Assembly (NCBI GenBank): GCA_002345825.1
Contig: DDWD01000020.1
Coordinates: forward strand, 1-13,019
From: Bacteroidales bacterium UBA2295
GTDB taxonomy: Bacteria > Bacteroidota > Bacteroidia > Bacteroidales > Tenuifilaceae
Reading direction: 5' to 3'
DNA length: 13,019 nucleotides
How positions within the stretch are numbered: position 1 is the first letter of the stretch; each line of letters begins with the position of its first letter. The notes under the pieces were generated by a model, which was not told the origin of the DNA, did no database searches, and was given only the letters and a program-made list of their open reading frames with translations. Both the position numbers and the translations under genes were made by a program. This document shows, piece after piece, positions 4,763 to 13,019 of the stretch.

Positions 4763-5467
4763 TTATGCCTGATTTCTAAGGTTAGCAATGGTGCAAGCCA
4801 CCACACCTGCCGTTTCGGTTCTAAGCCGCGATGGGCCAAGCCCGGTGGTTTTAAATCCATTGTGCATGGCAAGTTCTACTTCGGCTGGGGAAAAATCGCC
4901 CTCGGGGCCAATTAGCATAAGCACATTATCGCCCTTGGATATTAGGTCTTTAGTATGAGGCTCATCAAAATCTCCGCAGTAGGCAATTAGCTTGCGCCCG
5001 TCGAACTCCATGGCAGCAACATCTTTAAATGGTGTTAGCGGGTTTAGCTTGGGGAGGTAGGCCTTTATCGATTGCTTCATGGCTGCAGCAATAACCCTTT
5101 CCAAACGCTCCAGATTAACGGTTTTACGTTCAGAGTGCTCGCAGAGCAAAGGGGTAATCTCGTCTATTCCTATCTCGGTGGCTTTCTCGAGGAACCATTC
5201 AAACCTATCGATATTCTTGGTGGGGGCAATGGCTATGTGCAGGTGAAAATTTCGCTTGCCAAACTGATGCTTAGTGTCAATTACATCTACAGCACATCGC
5301 TTTGGATGAGGATCGGTTATGCTACAGGTTAGCATGGTGCCTTGGCCATCCACAATATTTATGGTATCGCCAAATCCAAGTCTTAACACCCGCACGCAGT
5401 GCTTCGACTCATCCTCGGGGAGTACCATGGAATTGCCCGAAATCTGTGGGATATAGAAAATATGCAT
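4763..5467 (-). CDS. rsmE: 16S rRNA (uracil-1498-N3)-methyltransferase RsmE
   Basis: This 234-residue protein methylates N3 of U1498 in 16S rRNA of the 30S subunit using S-adenosylmethionine. The N-terminal PUA-like domain (1-70) includes HCVRVLRLGFGDTINIVDG at 23-41. The SPOUT domain follows with IAPTKNIDRFEWFLEKATEIG (80-100), MKQSIKAYLPKL (130-141), the knot-forming LIGPEGDFSPAEVELA (185-200) and LGPSRLRTETAGV (210-222), which form the SAM pocket. Length is normal for the family (230-245). It is transcribed alone, divergent from the phosphoesterase gene across 42 bp and convergent with the thioesterase. A perfect TACTTTTG box (complement of 5485-5492) lies 18 nt upstream of the start and can serve as its -7 element. 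Confidence 0.95.
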   Translation of the reverse strand: MHIFYIPQISGNSMVLPEDESKHCVRVLRLGFGDTINIVDGQGTMLTCSITDPHPKRCAVDVIDTKHQFGKRNFHLHIAIAPTKNIDRFEWFLEKATEIGIDEITPLLCEHSERKTVNLERLERVIAAAMKQSIKAYLPKLNPLTPFKDVAAMEFDGRKLIAYCGDFDEPHTKDLISKGDNVLMLIGPEGDFSPAEVELAMHNGFKTTGLGPSRLRTETAGVVACTIANLRNQA

Positions 5468-5468
5468 C

Positions 5469-5492
5469 TATCTTTGCGTTTACGCAAAAGTA
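5469..5492. promoter_or_regulatory. Compact divergent promoter with dyad between rsmE and the phosphoesterase
   Basis: Facing right, TATCTTTG (5469-5476) matches TAnnTTTG fully. Facing left, TACTTTTG (5492-5485) also matches. Between and overlapping them is the inverted repeat TTTGCG-TTTA-CGCAAA (5474-5489). The two -7 boxes overlap the same dyad, so polymerase binding in one direction should exclude the other. A further leftward TACTTTTG is at 5510-5503. The -33 elements are less clear; TTG at 5443-5445 is a candidate for the rightward promoter at a slightly long 23-nt spacing. Confidence 0.55.
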
Positions 5493-5509
5493 GCTAATAT
5501 TGCAAAAGT

Positions 5510-6001
5510 ATGAAACGAATTGGGATTTTAAGCGATACGCACGGCCATTGGGATGAAAAGTTAGAAGGTTTTTTTACAGAATGCGATGAACTTTGGCACG
5601 CAGGCGATATTGGAAACATTCAAACGGCCGATACCATTGCTCTGTTTAAGCCCTTAAGGGCGGTGTATGGCAATATAGATGATTTTAAGGTGCGCTCGGC
5701 TTATCCCAAGGTGCTGCAGTTTAAGTGCGAGGATATTGATGTGCTAATGACCCACATTGGTGGATATCCCAACCGCTACGAGAAGGAGGCACTTGCGCTG
5801 ATTAAAGCGCAAAAACCCAAACTTTTTATATGTGGCCACTCCCACATACTTAAGGTGATATACGACAAGAAGTACGATTTGCTGCATATAAATCCTGGCG
5901 CAGCAGGTAAATCGGGATTCCATCAGGTTCGCACAGCCATTAGGCTTACCATTGATGGGCAAAATATGAAGGACTTGGAAATTTACGAAATGCAACGATA
6001 G
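5510..6001 (+). CDS. YfcE/MJ0936-family metallophosphoesterase
   Basis: This 163-residue cytosolic two-metal phosphoesterase carries the calcineurin-like motif set: SDTHGH (8-13, Asp9 and His11), HAGDIG (30-35, Asp33 bridging metals), YGNIDD (53-58, Asn55), THIGG (81-85, His82) and CGHSH (108-112), followed by INPGAA (127-132). The small single-domain size and the NPG segment after GHSH fit the YfcE/MJ0936 family, whose members hydrolyse phosphodiesters such as bis-pNPP in vitro but whose natural substrate is often unknown. It is transcribed alone from the shared divergent promoter and converges on the DUF3667 gene with 18 bp between the two stops. The start at 5510 is the only ATG before the first motif. 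No terminator hairpin is evident downstream. Confidence 0.92.
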   Translation: MKRIGILSDTHGHWDEKLEGFFTECDELWHAGDIGNIQTADTIALFKPLRAVYGNIDDFKVRSAYPKVLQFKCEDIDVLMTHIGGYPNRYEKEALALIKAQKPKLFICGHSHILKVIYDKKYDLLHINPGAAGKSGFHQVRTAIRLTIDGQNMKDLEIYEMQR

Positions 6002-6019
6002 TAACTAGGTAAAATGGGT

Positions 6020-6934
6020 TCAGACCAATATGGCAACTACAATACTACTTACCATAATTGCTATAAAAAATACGCTGTAAATTGATAAGAGCAGAACCGA
6101 TTTCCATAAGCTGTAAACCCAACTTGCCTTATAAAACTGTTTAATTGATACTACTAAGTAGAAAATAAGTGCAATAAAAAATCCATAGTTAGCAATGGGA
6201 TAGCTTTTGTTAAAAATAAGATCTAAAGTTAGTAACATCGACCCAATACAAAACCCGAAGGTATGAATATGCACCGAATGTACCAGGTGTTCTATGTAAA
6301 CCCGTTTTTTCTTTCGGGTAAGTACTTTTAATAGTAGCGCAAACAGGGGCATTAGTATGAAAAACATATACGAAAGCGCTTTGTAAACTTTGGCTCTGTA
6401 CTCACTGGGGTTTTGCATAATATCATCAATGGCTTCATTAAAAGCGCTTTCATCGTCATAAGTTTCTTCAGCTTTATCGTTGGGCAATGTTTTCGATTGC
6501 TGATTTTCAACTACGCTTTTTTCAACTTCTGTTTTAATATCGATAGTTTGTTCTGTTTCGGTAATGCCTAGCAGGAAGAAAAACAATATTGACGAAAACA
6601 TAAACAGCTTAAAGGGAGCGGTATAGCGTACCCTTTTACCAGTGGTAAATTCTTTCGATAAAAAACCGGGTTTAAAGAAAAGTGCTGGTAGCGTTTTAAC
6701 CAGCTTGTTGTCGAGCGAGAATAAGGAATCAATTATTGTTGATACAATTTGGGGAAATGGCTTCTTTATATCTATATGCTTTTGGCCGCAGTTATGGCAA
6801 AACCCACCAACCAGCTTGGTGTTACAGTTCAAGCAGATTGATTCTTCAATATTATATTTTGAGATTTGGGTTTTCTTTTTTTTCCTTAGTAGAGGTATGC
6901 CTTTAAGGTTTAATCTGTTTTTCATCAATATCAA
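6020..6934 (-). CDS. DUF3667 membrane protein with N-terminal zinc ribbon
   Basis: This 304-residue protein starts with a basic stretch (KKKK near 18-21) and a zinc-ribbon-like C34-LN-C37 ... C46-HN-C49-GQ motif. The DUF3667 signature follows: LDNKLVKTLPALFFKPGFLSKEFTTGKR in segments at 74-101, then RVRYTAPFKLFMF at 101-113. Hydrophobic helices are visible near 106-123, 187-205, 222-241, 247-264 and 277-303. An acidic segment of about 60 residues (124-180) separates the first helix from the rest and probably faces one side of the membrane. The family is widespread in Bacteroidota and has no proven function. The start overlaps the end of the 1560-residue protein gene by 31 bp (22 bp if ATG 6925 is used), so translational coupling is likely. 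It is the last gene of the tpiA-prmA operon. Confidence 0.85.
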   Translation of the reverse strand: MILMKNRLNLKGIPLLRKKKKTQISKYNIEESICLNCNTKLVGGFCHNCGQKHIDIKKPFPQIVSTIIDSLFSLDNKLVKTLPALFFKPGFLSKEFTTGKRVRYTAPFKLFMFSSILFFFLLGITETEQTIDIKTEVEKSVVENQQSKTLPNDKAEETYDDESAFNEAIDDIMQNPSEYRAKVYKALSYMFFILMPLFALLLKVLTRKKKRVYIEHLVHSVHIHTFGFCIGSMLLTLDLIFNKSYPIANYGFFIALIFYLVVSIKQFYKASWVYSLWKSVLLLSIYSVFFIAIMVSSIVVAILV

Positions 6935-9900
6935 AAAAATCGTTAGTATCTCGGGGCTGATTTACAATTTCTTCCTCTTCCTGCAAAGTTTCAGTCGTAT
7001 TTTCCTCAACTTTTTCCTCACTGCTTTCTTGTACATTTTCTTGAGGCTCTTCCTCAGTCGACTTTACGTTCTCCACATCCCTTCCCAGTAGCTGGTTGTA
7101 TCGCTCCTGTGCCCTTTGCAGCTCGCGGCGGGTACCCACCACAAAGTTGTATGGTATTTGTCCTGCCGGAACACGCACTCTTCGTTCCCTCGTTCTCATA
7201 TCTTTTATTGGATCGGTAAATAATGGGTTGTGCGACGATACTTGCATTGCCCCTCTGTTATAATAGAATACGTAGTACTTACTGGGCGATAACTCAAGGT
7301 AAATTATCATCCAATCGCCGGTATTGCGCTTGTAAATCTCCACAAAGCCATCTACGCGCTTATTTACCTGAATACCCCCAATAGTACCAATCCCAATCTT
7401 TCCTTTAGATACAAAGGATGTGTTGGACTGATCCCAAGCCATTTTCAGGTCGGCAAAGGTTATGGTGCTTTCCAAACCTTTAGGTATTTCAGTCATAGCG
7501 CCAAAAAGGTTTATTTGACTGATGGCCTTTTGCGCATCGTCGGTACCCAGCTGCTGTCGTAAATATTTTTGGTAAACCTTTCGGGTTAGGTCAATCCCTT
7601 TTAGCTCAGGAAAAGTGGAGACCTCATTGGCCATCGCTTCAAGCGCAAGCTGATTGAAGTGGAAGTTCAATGCCAGCACAACATCCATATTCAGTAAGCT
7701 GTCGGCCAGGATGTGGGTAAGGCTTCCAGAGGTTGTATGCTTTATCTGCCCCAAATTCACAGGCAGATTTACCTTACCTTCGCTAAAGAGCATACAGAAA
7801 TCCTTGGACAGGCTAATGAGGTTGCCTGTTGTGTCGGGGTTCATTATTTTTGATTTTGAACCGATTAGGAAGCGATTCCTGTTCTTGTTGAAGTGGATAA
7901 ATCCATTGGCCTCAACCAACATCCGGTCGGTATGCTCCTTTCGTCCTGAGAGTAGCGATGGGTAAAGATGAATAGAATCAACCGTTACTACGCTTCCATT
8001 GATCAATAGGTTCTGGTTCAGGTTTCGTGGTAGTTCTGGCACGGGAATAAAGATGGTATCGGGGTTGATTTGAGTATTGAAATAAATATTGCTCGATTTT
8101 ATTTGTGAGCAAGCGTGCAGTGGAGTTGCACCACCGTGGAATGTCCAGTTTTTGTTGGGCGCATAAATTGATAGATCGCCAAAAAAACCAAAATGTGGGC
8201 TAAGTTTAAAGCTGTCGGGCTCGGTAACGCTTGTTTCGGCGTACGAGTTCCCCTTGTTATCCACCTTAATCTCCTTTAAAAAGATAGGTTGGATTGAATC
8301 ATTCTCATCAACATAGTTGATAGTACCACTGGCGATGTATCGTTTTCGGCCAGTAACTTTGGTTGTGGCATCGTAAAAGTGATGGAATTTCTGCGTTTGG
8401 TTTGCAAATATTTGGGAGTTCTTAATTGGTAGCATTCTTTTCTTGGCATCGACCTCAATGGGGTCTTTGCCTGGTATTATTAACGCATCGGCTACTAGCA
8501 GGTACTTTACCGAATCGGCAGTGATGTGGGGTTGGTTAAGGTTGTATTTTACTTTTGGAGAGAAAAAGTAAAGCGAATCCTCATCGTTGAAATGCGAATA
8601 GAGCAGGGAGCCCATGAGCTGATTTTCTCCTTTGGGCATTCCTGAAATGCTTATCTGGCCCATCTCTACGGCATCTTGTTTTTCGGGCGTTTCAATGGTA
8701 ATTTCGTTCTCTTCCATTGCCCAAGTAAACCTGTCGAGGTGCGATTTGTACATCAGCGGGGTTAGCTCAGCGGCAACCGATTCGTTGGTTTTGTAAAACT
8801 CGCCCTGCCTAGTTTCGAAGCTAACATAGGCTTTTACCTCAGGAGCTGTAAAGGCTAACTCGTTGGATGTTGCAAGGAAAAATTCTGAGTTGGCTAGCTC
8901 GGAGCTGTAGTCTAAAGCGTTAAACCTGTAATCCTTGGATGTTAATTTGGCTTTCTGCATATCCATCAACCCACTCCCTGTAAGGCCCAGAGGTTCGAGG
9001 GTGAGATTACCCAGCAACTTGGCCTCACCGCCAAACATTACAAACGACTCCTTGCCCTTATATGCATAAAGTTTCTCTTGGTAAGGGTACCATTTTATGC
9101 TGTGCTCTTTACCTGCTACTTTGGGGTATTCAATGCCTTGGTTTTGCTGCGCAATGGTAAATTCAGTGCTAATTGTTGTAAGGGAGTCGGGGAAGAACAC
9201 AAGATCATCCGATGAGGTTGAAGAGGTGATGTACTCGAAACGCCCTACACCCCTTAGTCCACTGTTACTTAAATCGATACGATTGTAAAAACGGCCTTTG
9301 CCTTTGTAAATTGCATACCCCTCGGAAGGGAATGTTCGGCGGAATCCTAGCGAGTTATCTTCACGCAGAAGCAGAGTATCCTGAATGGGGGCAAAGATAT
9401 CGGCAGAGAAAAAAGTTCCCCTAAAGGTCATATCCTCCACTTCAAAGTTGTTGATACTGTAAAAGGTGAAGGGTTCAATCTTGAAGTAAAAATTTTCGCG
9501 ATCATACACGCCGTTATATATGCTCTCGTCGTCGTAATACACAAAGGAATGCCCTTTGCTATTAAAAATTGGGTATTCCTCGTTTATCACAAGCCCAGAT
9601 TTATTATTGGGCTTATCAATAAGTACTTCGCCCGAGATAACCTCCAGAGTGCTGGTTACCCTATTCAGGATTCGACGGCCGTAAAAATCAATATCCTTGG
9701 TCTGGTAATTGAGTCTTAACGAGTCAATTAGCTCTGAGTTGATCTTAAAGTTTGTGTAATCAAAATTAAAATCGGCGCCATAAAACCGGAACATACCGGC
9801 ATCAACCATACCATCGAATGCGAAATTTCTATTTTCTTTCAGGATAAGTTCCCTACGTGCAGGGTATAGAAATACATTTTGCGAATCGCTTATCGATACG

Positions 9901-11585
9901 TTTTCCACTCCTCTTATGGCCATTTCAAGGGTATTCAGATCAAGCTTTGCATTGGTGCCACTTTCGACATATGAGCTAAACTTGAGCACATCGTAATCGA
10001 TAAATTTACCCTTTGCTCTTATGGCATCGTAAAGTTTCGAGAGAACACGTACTTCTCCTGTTTCGTACTCGTACAAAAGGTATCCTTGCATGGCAAGGCG
10101 CATAATTTGTATGCGAACCTGTTCGGGACTCTTGCGAACGTACTTGGCAAACTCATCTACCTTAAATTCTTTGGATTTGATACGGCTGGTGAAATTAGCT
10201 ACGGCAAACAGCGGGTGCTGCTCATCGCGCCCCATCAATTCGTCGAATAGCCCCTCGTTGAAAAAGTTGTTCGACTCAAAAATGGCTCTACTTTGCGACG
10301 ATCCCATGGGTGCGCTAAAAACCATTTCGGGGTCACCAATATGCCATTGCAGCTGGGCAAAGGTGATGGAGAAATTGTGGTAGGTGCTAAGTATTGGGCT
10401 TTGCGTTGTGAGCAAATTGGTGGGGGCTATGGTTACCAACTTGGCCTGATCGTTGTATGTAAAACCTAGCCCTGAATGGTAAAGCGAATCGCTTTGCAAC
10501 TTAAATCGTACGCGTGCATAGTCGGAAACCACGGTTTGGCGGCGGAAGATGTATGTTTGCGCTTCAACCCGCATAAATTCCTCATTGTTTCGTTTAATCT
10601 CAATGATTGCTGGGTTTTCCCTAGTTCCATTTCCAATAAATTGCGAGCCAAGCATATAGTAGCCACCATCAAAATCGACCCCATCAAACAGGTTGTTGAT
10701 TTTATGCCGCAGATCGTAGGTGTAGAATTCGGGATAAATTACGTTTTGTGGGTTTGATGCTCGGGTGATCTTGTCTTTTAACCTTCCCAACGAGGGTTGA
10801 TCAAAGTAATCGTGGTTGGTGTATAGTACCGAGTCGGCCTCGTACTCGTTGCGGGTAGTGTTTATTTTATATTTCGATAGCGTGGCGAAAATGTCATCAA
10901 CTGGTAAGTCACTCCTAATCCAAGTTACTTTTCCACCTACACCAACCCATTTATCCTCTATCGGAAAATATTCGCCCTGGGTTGATAGTATAGATATGGA
11001 ATCGGTGTTGTTTGAGCAGGTAAGATCTGTATCGTAAAACCTAATGGTTAGGGTTTTATCCAATTTATAGCTAAAATTTTCATTGCTCACTTTCCACTCA
11101 AAAGCAGGATTAATGGCAAAAGTGCCTCGTGTGAATAGGGCTAGAGAATTTTCCAGAAACCTGCTAATCCATGAAATGGAAATATTATCACCTTTGGCAA
11201 AAGTTTCAAGTCCCAAAAGCCAAGTGTCTATCTCGGTTTGAAATTTTTGGCTCTGGGCATAAAGCATAATGATTTTTGAAAAGGTTATGAATTGCCTTGT
11301 GTTTACCGCAGTTTTTTTTAGCATATCGTTGGAGATTGAAACTACCTTATTCTTTTGATCGGTGGAAATAGTGTCGGATTGCCAAAAGAGCAAAAACTGT
11401 TCAGGGATACCTTCCTCGTCTTTTTCGAGATGGGTTTTAACCAGTTCTTCCAGTTCACCGGGGAATAGCTCCAGATCAGCCGAAAAGGAGGTTATTCTTT
11501 GGGCTAATCCGTGAAGCGAAGCACTTGTAAGGATTAGGAGAATGGCTAATCGTAAGGCAAGGCTTTTCATTTTTGGTAGTTTCAT
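6903..11585 (-). CDS. Very large exported protein of unknown function
   Basis: I do not recognise a named family for this 1560-residue protein. Residues 7-28 are a Sec signal peptide (basic start, hydrophobic core LALRLAILLILTSAS, likely cleavage after LHGLA28), with no lipobox, so it is periplasmic or at the outer membrane. Residues 30-160 look helical, and 160-460 mixed beta with many Asn, Asp and Tyr. A winged-helix-like segment follows at about 470-515 (FKVDEFAKYVRKSPEQVRIQ, then MRLAMQGYLLYEY). Residues 560-1300 are dominated by short alternating beta strands (FYGADFNFDY, SGLRGVGRFEY) recalling long beta-solenoid or AsmA/TamB-like envelope proteins; that is a look-alike impression, not a motif match. 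A basic segment (MRTRERRVRVPAG) precedes an acidic tail rich in Glu from about residue 1500. It starts 11 bp after prmA and overlaps the DUF3667 gene. A second ATG (residue 6) is also possible. Confidence 0.85.
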   Translation of the reverse strand: MKLPKMKSLALRLAILLILTSASLHGLAQRITSFSADLELFPGELEELVKTHLEKDEEGIPEQFLLFWQSDTISTDQKNKVVSISNDMLKKTAVNTRQFITFSKIIMLYAQSQKFQTEIDTWLLGLETFAKGDNISISWISRFLENSLALFTRGTFAINPAFEWKVSNENFSYKLDKTLTIRFYDTDLTCSNNTDSISILSTQGEYFPIEDKWVGVGGKVTWIRSDLPVDDIFATLSKYKINTTRNEYEADSVLYTNHDYFDQPSLGRLKDKITRASNPQNVIYPEFYTYDLRHKINNLFDGVDFDGGYYMLGSQFIGNGTRENPAIIEIKRNNEEFMRVEAQTYIFRRQTVVSDYARVRFKLQSDSLYHSGLGFTYNDQAKLVTIAPTNLLTTQSPILSTYHNFSITFAQLQWHIGDPEMVFSAPMGSSQSRAIFESNNFFNEGLFDELMGRDEQHPLFAVANFTSRIKSKEFKVDEFAKYVRKSPEQVRIQIMRLAMQGYLLYEYETGEVRVLSKLYDAIRAKGKFIDYDVLKFSSYVESGTNAKLDLNTLEMAIRGVENVSISDSQNVFLYPARRELILKENRNFAFDGMVDAGMFRFYGADFNFDYTNFKINSELIDSLRLNYQTKDIDFYGRRILNRVTSTLEVISGEVLIDKPNNKSGLVINEEYPIFNSKGHSFVYYDDESIYNGVYDRENFYFKIEPFTFYSINNFEVEDMTFRGTFFSADIFAPIQDTLLLREDNSLGFRRTFPSEGYAIYKGKGRFYNRIDLSNSGLRGVGRFEYITSSTSSDDLVFFPDSLTTISTEFTIAQQNQGIEYPKVAGKEHSIKWYPYQEKLYAYKGKESFVMFGGEAKLLGNLTLEPLGLTGSGLMDMQKAKLTSKDYRFNALDYSSELANSEFFLATSNELAFTAPEVKAYVSFETRQGEFYKTNESVAAELTPLMYKSHLDRFTWAMEENEITIETPEKQDAVEMGQISISGMPKGENQLMGSLLYSHFNDEDSLYFFSPKVKYNLNQPHITADSVKYLLVADALIIPGKDPIEVDAKKRMLPIKNSQIFANQTQKFHHFYDATTKVTGRKRYIASGTINYVDENDSIQPIFLKEIKVDNKGNSYAETSVTEPDSFKLSPHFGFFGDLSIYAPNKNWTFHGGATPLHACSQIKSSNIYFNTQINPDTIFIPVPELPRNLNQNLLINGSVVTVDSIHLYPSLLSGRKEHTDRMLVEANGFIHFNKNRNRFLIGSKSKIMNPDTTGNLISLSKDFCMLFSEGKVNLPVNLGQIKHTTSGSLTHILADSLLNMDVVLALNFHFNQLALEAMANEVSTFPELKGIDLTRKVYQKYLRQQLGTDDAQKAISQINLFGAMTEIPKGLESTITFADLKMAWDQSNTSFVSKGKIGIGTIGGIQVNKRVDGFVEIYKRNTGDWMIIYLELSPSKYYVFYYNRGAMQVSSHNPLFTDPIKDMRTRERRVRVPAGQIPYNFVVGTRRELQRAQERYNQLLGRDVENVKSTEEEPQENVQESSEEKVEENTTETLQEEEEIVNQPRDTNDFFDIDEKQIKP

Positions 11586-11596
11586 TATGTAGCAGA

Positions 11597-12436
11597 TTAG
11601 CTCGTTTTAATGGTGTGCACTAGGGCCCAGTCGTCTTTAGTTTTGCTATGCAATGGTGTAAGGCCATGCTGTTTTGCAGCGTGCTCTATTGTAGCAATAT
11701 CGCTGGTGAGAATTCCGCTCATGATTAGCAATCCTTCGGGGTTCAGCTGATCAACATATTTTCCCATATCGTCCAGTAGGATATTTAGGTTGATATTGGC
11801 AAGTATTGTGTCGAATTTATGGTTGCCAATGTTCGCAGCATCACCAAGCACTGCATCAATTCTGAAACAGTTGTTGGCGGCCACATTCTCCTTTGCATTT
11901 TCGTATGCCCAGCTATCGTTGTCGATAGCTTTCACATTTGCTGCACCTAGTTTTTCGGCCACAATGGCTAGTATGCCCGTTCCACAGCCCATATCGAGCA
12001 CCGATTTGCCCTTGATGTCCAACCCGAAGATTTCCCTCGTCATAAGCCAAGTGGTTTGGTGGTGGCCAGTTCCAAAGGCCATTTTGGGCTCAATAATAAT
12101 TTCCAGCTTAAAGCCCTCCTGGGCTTTATGGAATGGTGCGCGAACCCTGCAAAAATTTTCCACCGTAATGGGCTCAAAGTTCGATTCCCACTGCTTGTTC
12201 CAGTTCTGCTCCTCGATGTGCTCAACGGTGTAAACGGCCTTTATATCAAGGGTTAAATCGTTGAAAAATCTGTTTAAATCGGCATCATTGTAAAGATGTG
12301 TTGGGATGTAAGCTGTTAAACCCTCTGGATTGTCGGTAAAGCTGTCGAAGCCCAGCTCAGCCAGCAGGGCCGTTAGTATTTCGGCTGCCTGCTGGCTGTA
12401 TGGTGTAAGCTTAATGGTTACCTCGGTGTACTTCAT
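11597..12436 (-). CDS. prmA: Ribosomal protein L11 methyltransferase PrmA
   Basis: This 279-residue enzyme trimethylates ribosomal protein L11 using S-adenosylmethionine. The N-terminal L11-recognition domain (1-95) includes EEQNWNKQWESNFEPI (75-90), the conserved W-x(3)W region. The Rossmann-type methyltransferase domain contains the family marker MAFGTGHHQTT (119-129), motif I VLDMGCGTGILAI (146-158), the acidic AIDNDSWA (170-177) that binds the SAM ribose, and ANINLNILLDD (213-223), the counterpart of the NPPY-type motif. SGIL (240-243) is also typical. Its ATG abuts the tpiA stop codon (TAA then ATG), indicating tight coupling. The length is slightly below that of E. coli PrmA, as usual in Bacteroidota. 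Confidence 0.95.
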   Translation of the reverse strand: MKYTEVTIKLTPYSQQAAEILTALLAELGFDSFTDNPEGLTAYIPTHLYNDADLNRFFNDLTLDIKAVYTVEHIEEQNWNKQWESNFEPITVENFCRVRAPFHKAQEGFKLEIIIEPKMAFGTGHHQTTWLMTREIFGLDIKGKSVLDMGCGTGILAIVAEKLGAANVKAIDNDSWAYENAKENVAANNCFRIDAVLGDAANIGNHKFDTILANINLNILLDDMGKYVDQLNPEGLLIMSGILTSDIATIEHAAKQHGLTPLHSKTKDDWALVHTIKTS

Positions 12437-13019
12437 TTACTTGGGGAATGATTTTGCAATAGCTATAAAATCCTCGGCTTTAAGCGATGCGCCACCAATT
12501 AGTCCACCATCTACATCGGGCTTGGCGAAAATCTCTACGGCATTATCGGGTTTGCAGCTGCCGCCGTACAGTATGCTGGTGGCATTGGCAACGGTTTCGC
12601 CAAACTTTTCAACCAGGCATTTTCTGATATGTGCGTGCATCTCCTGTGCCTGCTCGGGCGATGCGGTTCGGCCTGTACCAATTGCCCAAACGGGTTCGTA
12701 GGCAATAATCACATTTTTCATTTCGCCTTCGGTGAGGTTGAAAAGTACCTCTTCTATTTGAGTTTGAACAACCTCAAAGTGTCTGTTGGCATCGCGCTCG
12801 CCTAGCACCTCACCGCAGCAAAAAATGGGAGACAAACCTTTGTCAAGTGCCAGTTTCACCTTTTTAAGTAGTATTTCACTGTTTTCTCCAAAGTACTCGC
12901 GACGCTCGGAGTGGCCAATAATTACGTAGCTAGCACCGGTTGAGGCAATCATATCAACCGAAATTTCGCCCGTATAAGCACCCTTTTCCCAAGCCGCACA
13001 GTTTTGGCTACTAGTTTTA
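12437..13019 (-). CDS. tpiA: Triosephosphate isomerase (partial, N-terminus off the window)
   Basis: The frame is open to the right edge and gives 193 residues of the roughly 250-residue enzyme that interconverts dihydroxyacetone phosphate and glyceraldehyde 3-phosphate. Visible motifs, numbered from the first complete codon, are SSQNCAAWEKGAYTGEIS (3-20), the catalytic-histidine motif IIGHSERREYFG, the catalytic-glutamate motif AYEPVWAIGTG with flexible loop 6 (Glu108), LYGGSCKPDN and DGGLIGGASL, which bind phosphate. The N-terminal part with the Asn and Lys of the active site is outside the window. An internal ATG at 12952 is not the start, since family similarity continues upstream of it. 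It is the first visible gene of the tpiA-prmA operon; the promoter lies outside. Confidence 0.97.
   Translation of the reverse strand, partial: KTSSQNCAAWEKGAYTGEISVDMIASTGASYVIIGHSERREYFGENSEILLKKVKLALDKGLSPIFCCGEVLGERDANRHFEVVQTQIEEVLFNLTEGEMKNVIIAYEPVWAIGTGRTASPEQAQEMHAHIRKCLVEKFGETVANATSILYGGSCKPDNAVEIFAKPDVDGGLIGGASLKAEDFIAIAKSFPK

Noticed and set aside
7654..7965. Plus-strand frames opposite the 1560-residue gene (also near 9097, 10090, 10476 and 10816)
   Set aside because: All lie antisense to an uninterrupted long coding frame and show no motifs or start signals.
11790..12233. 147-codon plus-strand frame opposite prmA
   Set aside because: prmA has every family motif on the other strand; the frame is its shadow.
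1..13019. CRISPR array, tRNA, rRNA or complete insertion sequence
   Set aside because: No regularly spaced repeats, no cloverleaf or rRNA-like stretch, and no transposase motifs were found on reading.

Overview
The window looks like chromosomal DNA of a Bacteroidota bacterium, most likely order Bacteroidales. Reasons: a GG-leader peptide next to a 6-bladed beta-propeller lipoprotein and a C39-like/VKOR/DsbA fusion, a DUF3667 membrane protein, promoter-like TAnnTTTG boxes instead of E. coli -10/-35 elements, few Shine-Dalgarno sequences, and housekeeping proteins (RsmE, PrmA, TpiA) of Bacteroidota type. No rRNA, tRNA, CRISPR array or complete insertion sequence was seen.

Left region (1-3442, all on the minus strand, so read right to left): a small HTH protein (3442-3278), a 539-residue membrane oxidoreductase joining a degenerate C39-like domain, a VKOR domain and a DsbA-like thioredoxin domain (3140-1521), a 74-residue precursor peptide with a double-glycine leader and four core cysteines (1353-1129), and a beta-propeller lipoprotein that runs off the left edge (1033-1). 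A 17-bp stem-loop lies between the peptide and the lipoprotein. I read this as part of a secreted, disulfide-bonded peptide locus: the HTH protein may regulate it, the VKOR-DsbA fusion may form the disulfides, and the leader would be removed by a C39 transporter that is not in the window. The product's role is unknown.

Middle region (3443-4277): about 0.8 kb with no intact gene. It holds possible operators, a terminator-like hairpin, an A/T palindrome, a strong isolated hairpin, a C-terminal remnant of a serine hydrolase (beta-lactamase family), and an approximately 90-bp element with nested inverted repeats between two copies of a 9-bp direct repeat. It looks like a decayed junction between the peptide locus and the housekeeping block.

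Right region (4278-13019): a PaaI-type thioesterase (+) converges on rsmE (-). rsmE diverges from a YfcE/MJ0936-type phosphoesterase (+) across a compact 42-bp bidirectional promoter. The rest is one tightly packed minus-strand operon, tpiA (partial) - prmA - a 1560-residue exported protein of unknown function - a DUF3667 membrane protein. Within it are a stop/start abutment, an 11-bp gap and a 31-bp overlap. The large protein and the DUF3667 protein are probably a translationally coupled envelope pair travelling with two core metabolic/translation genes.
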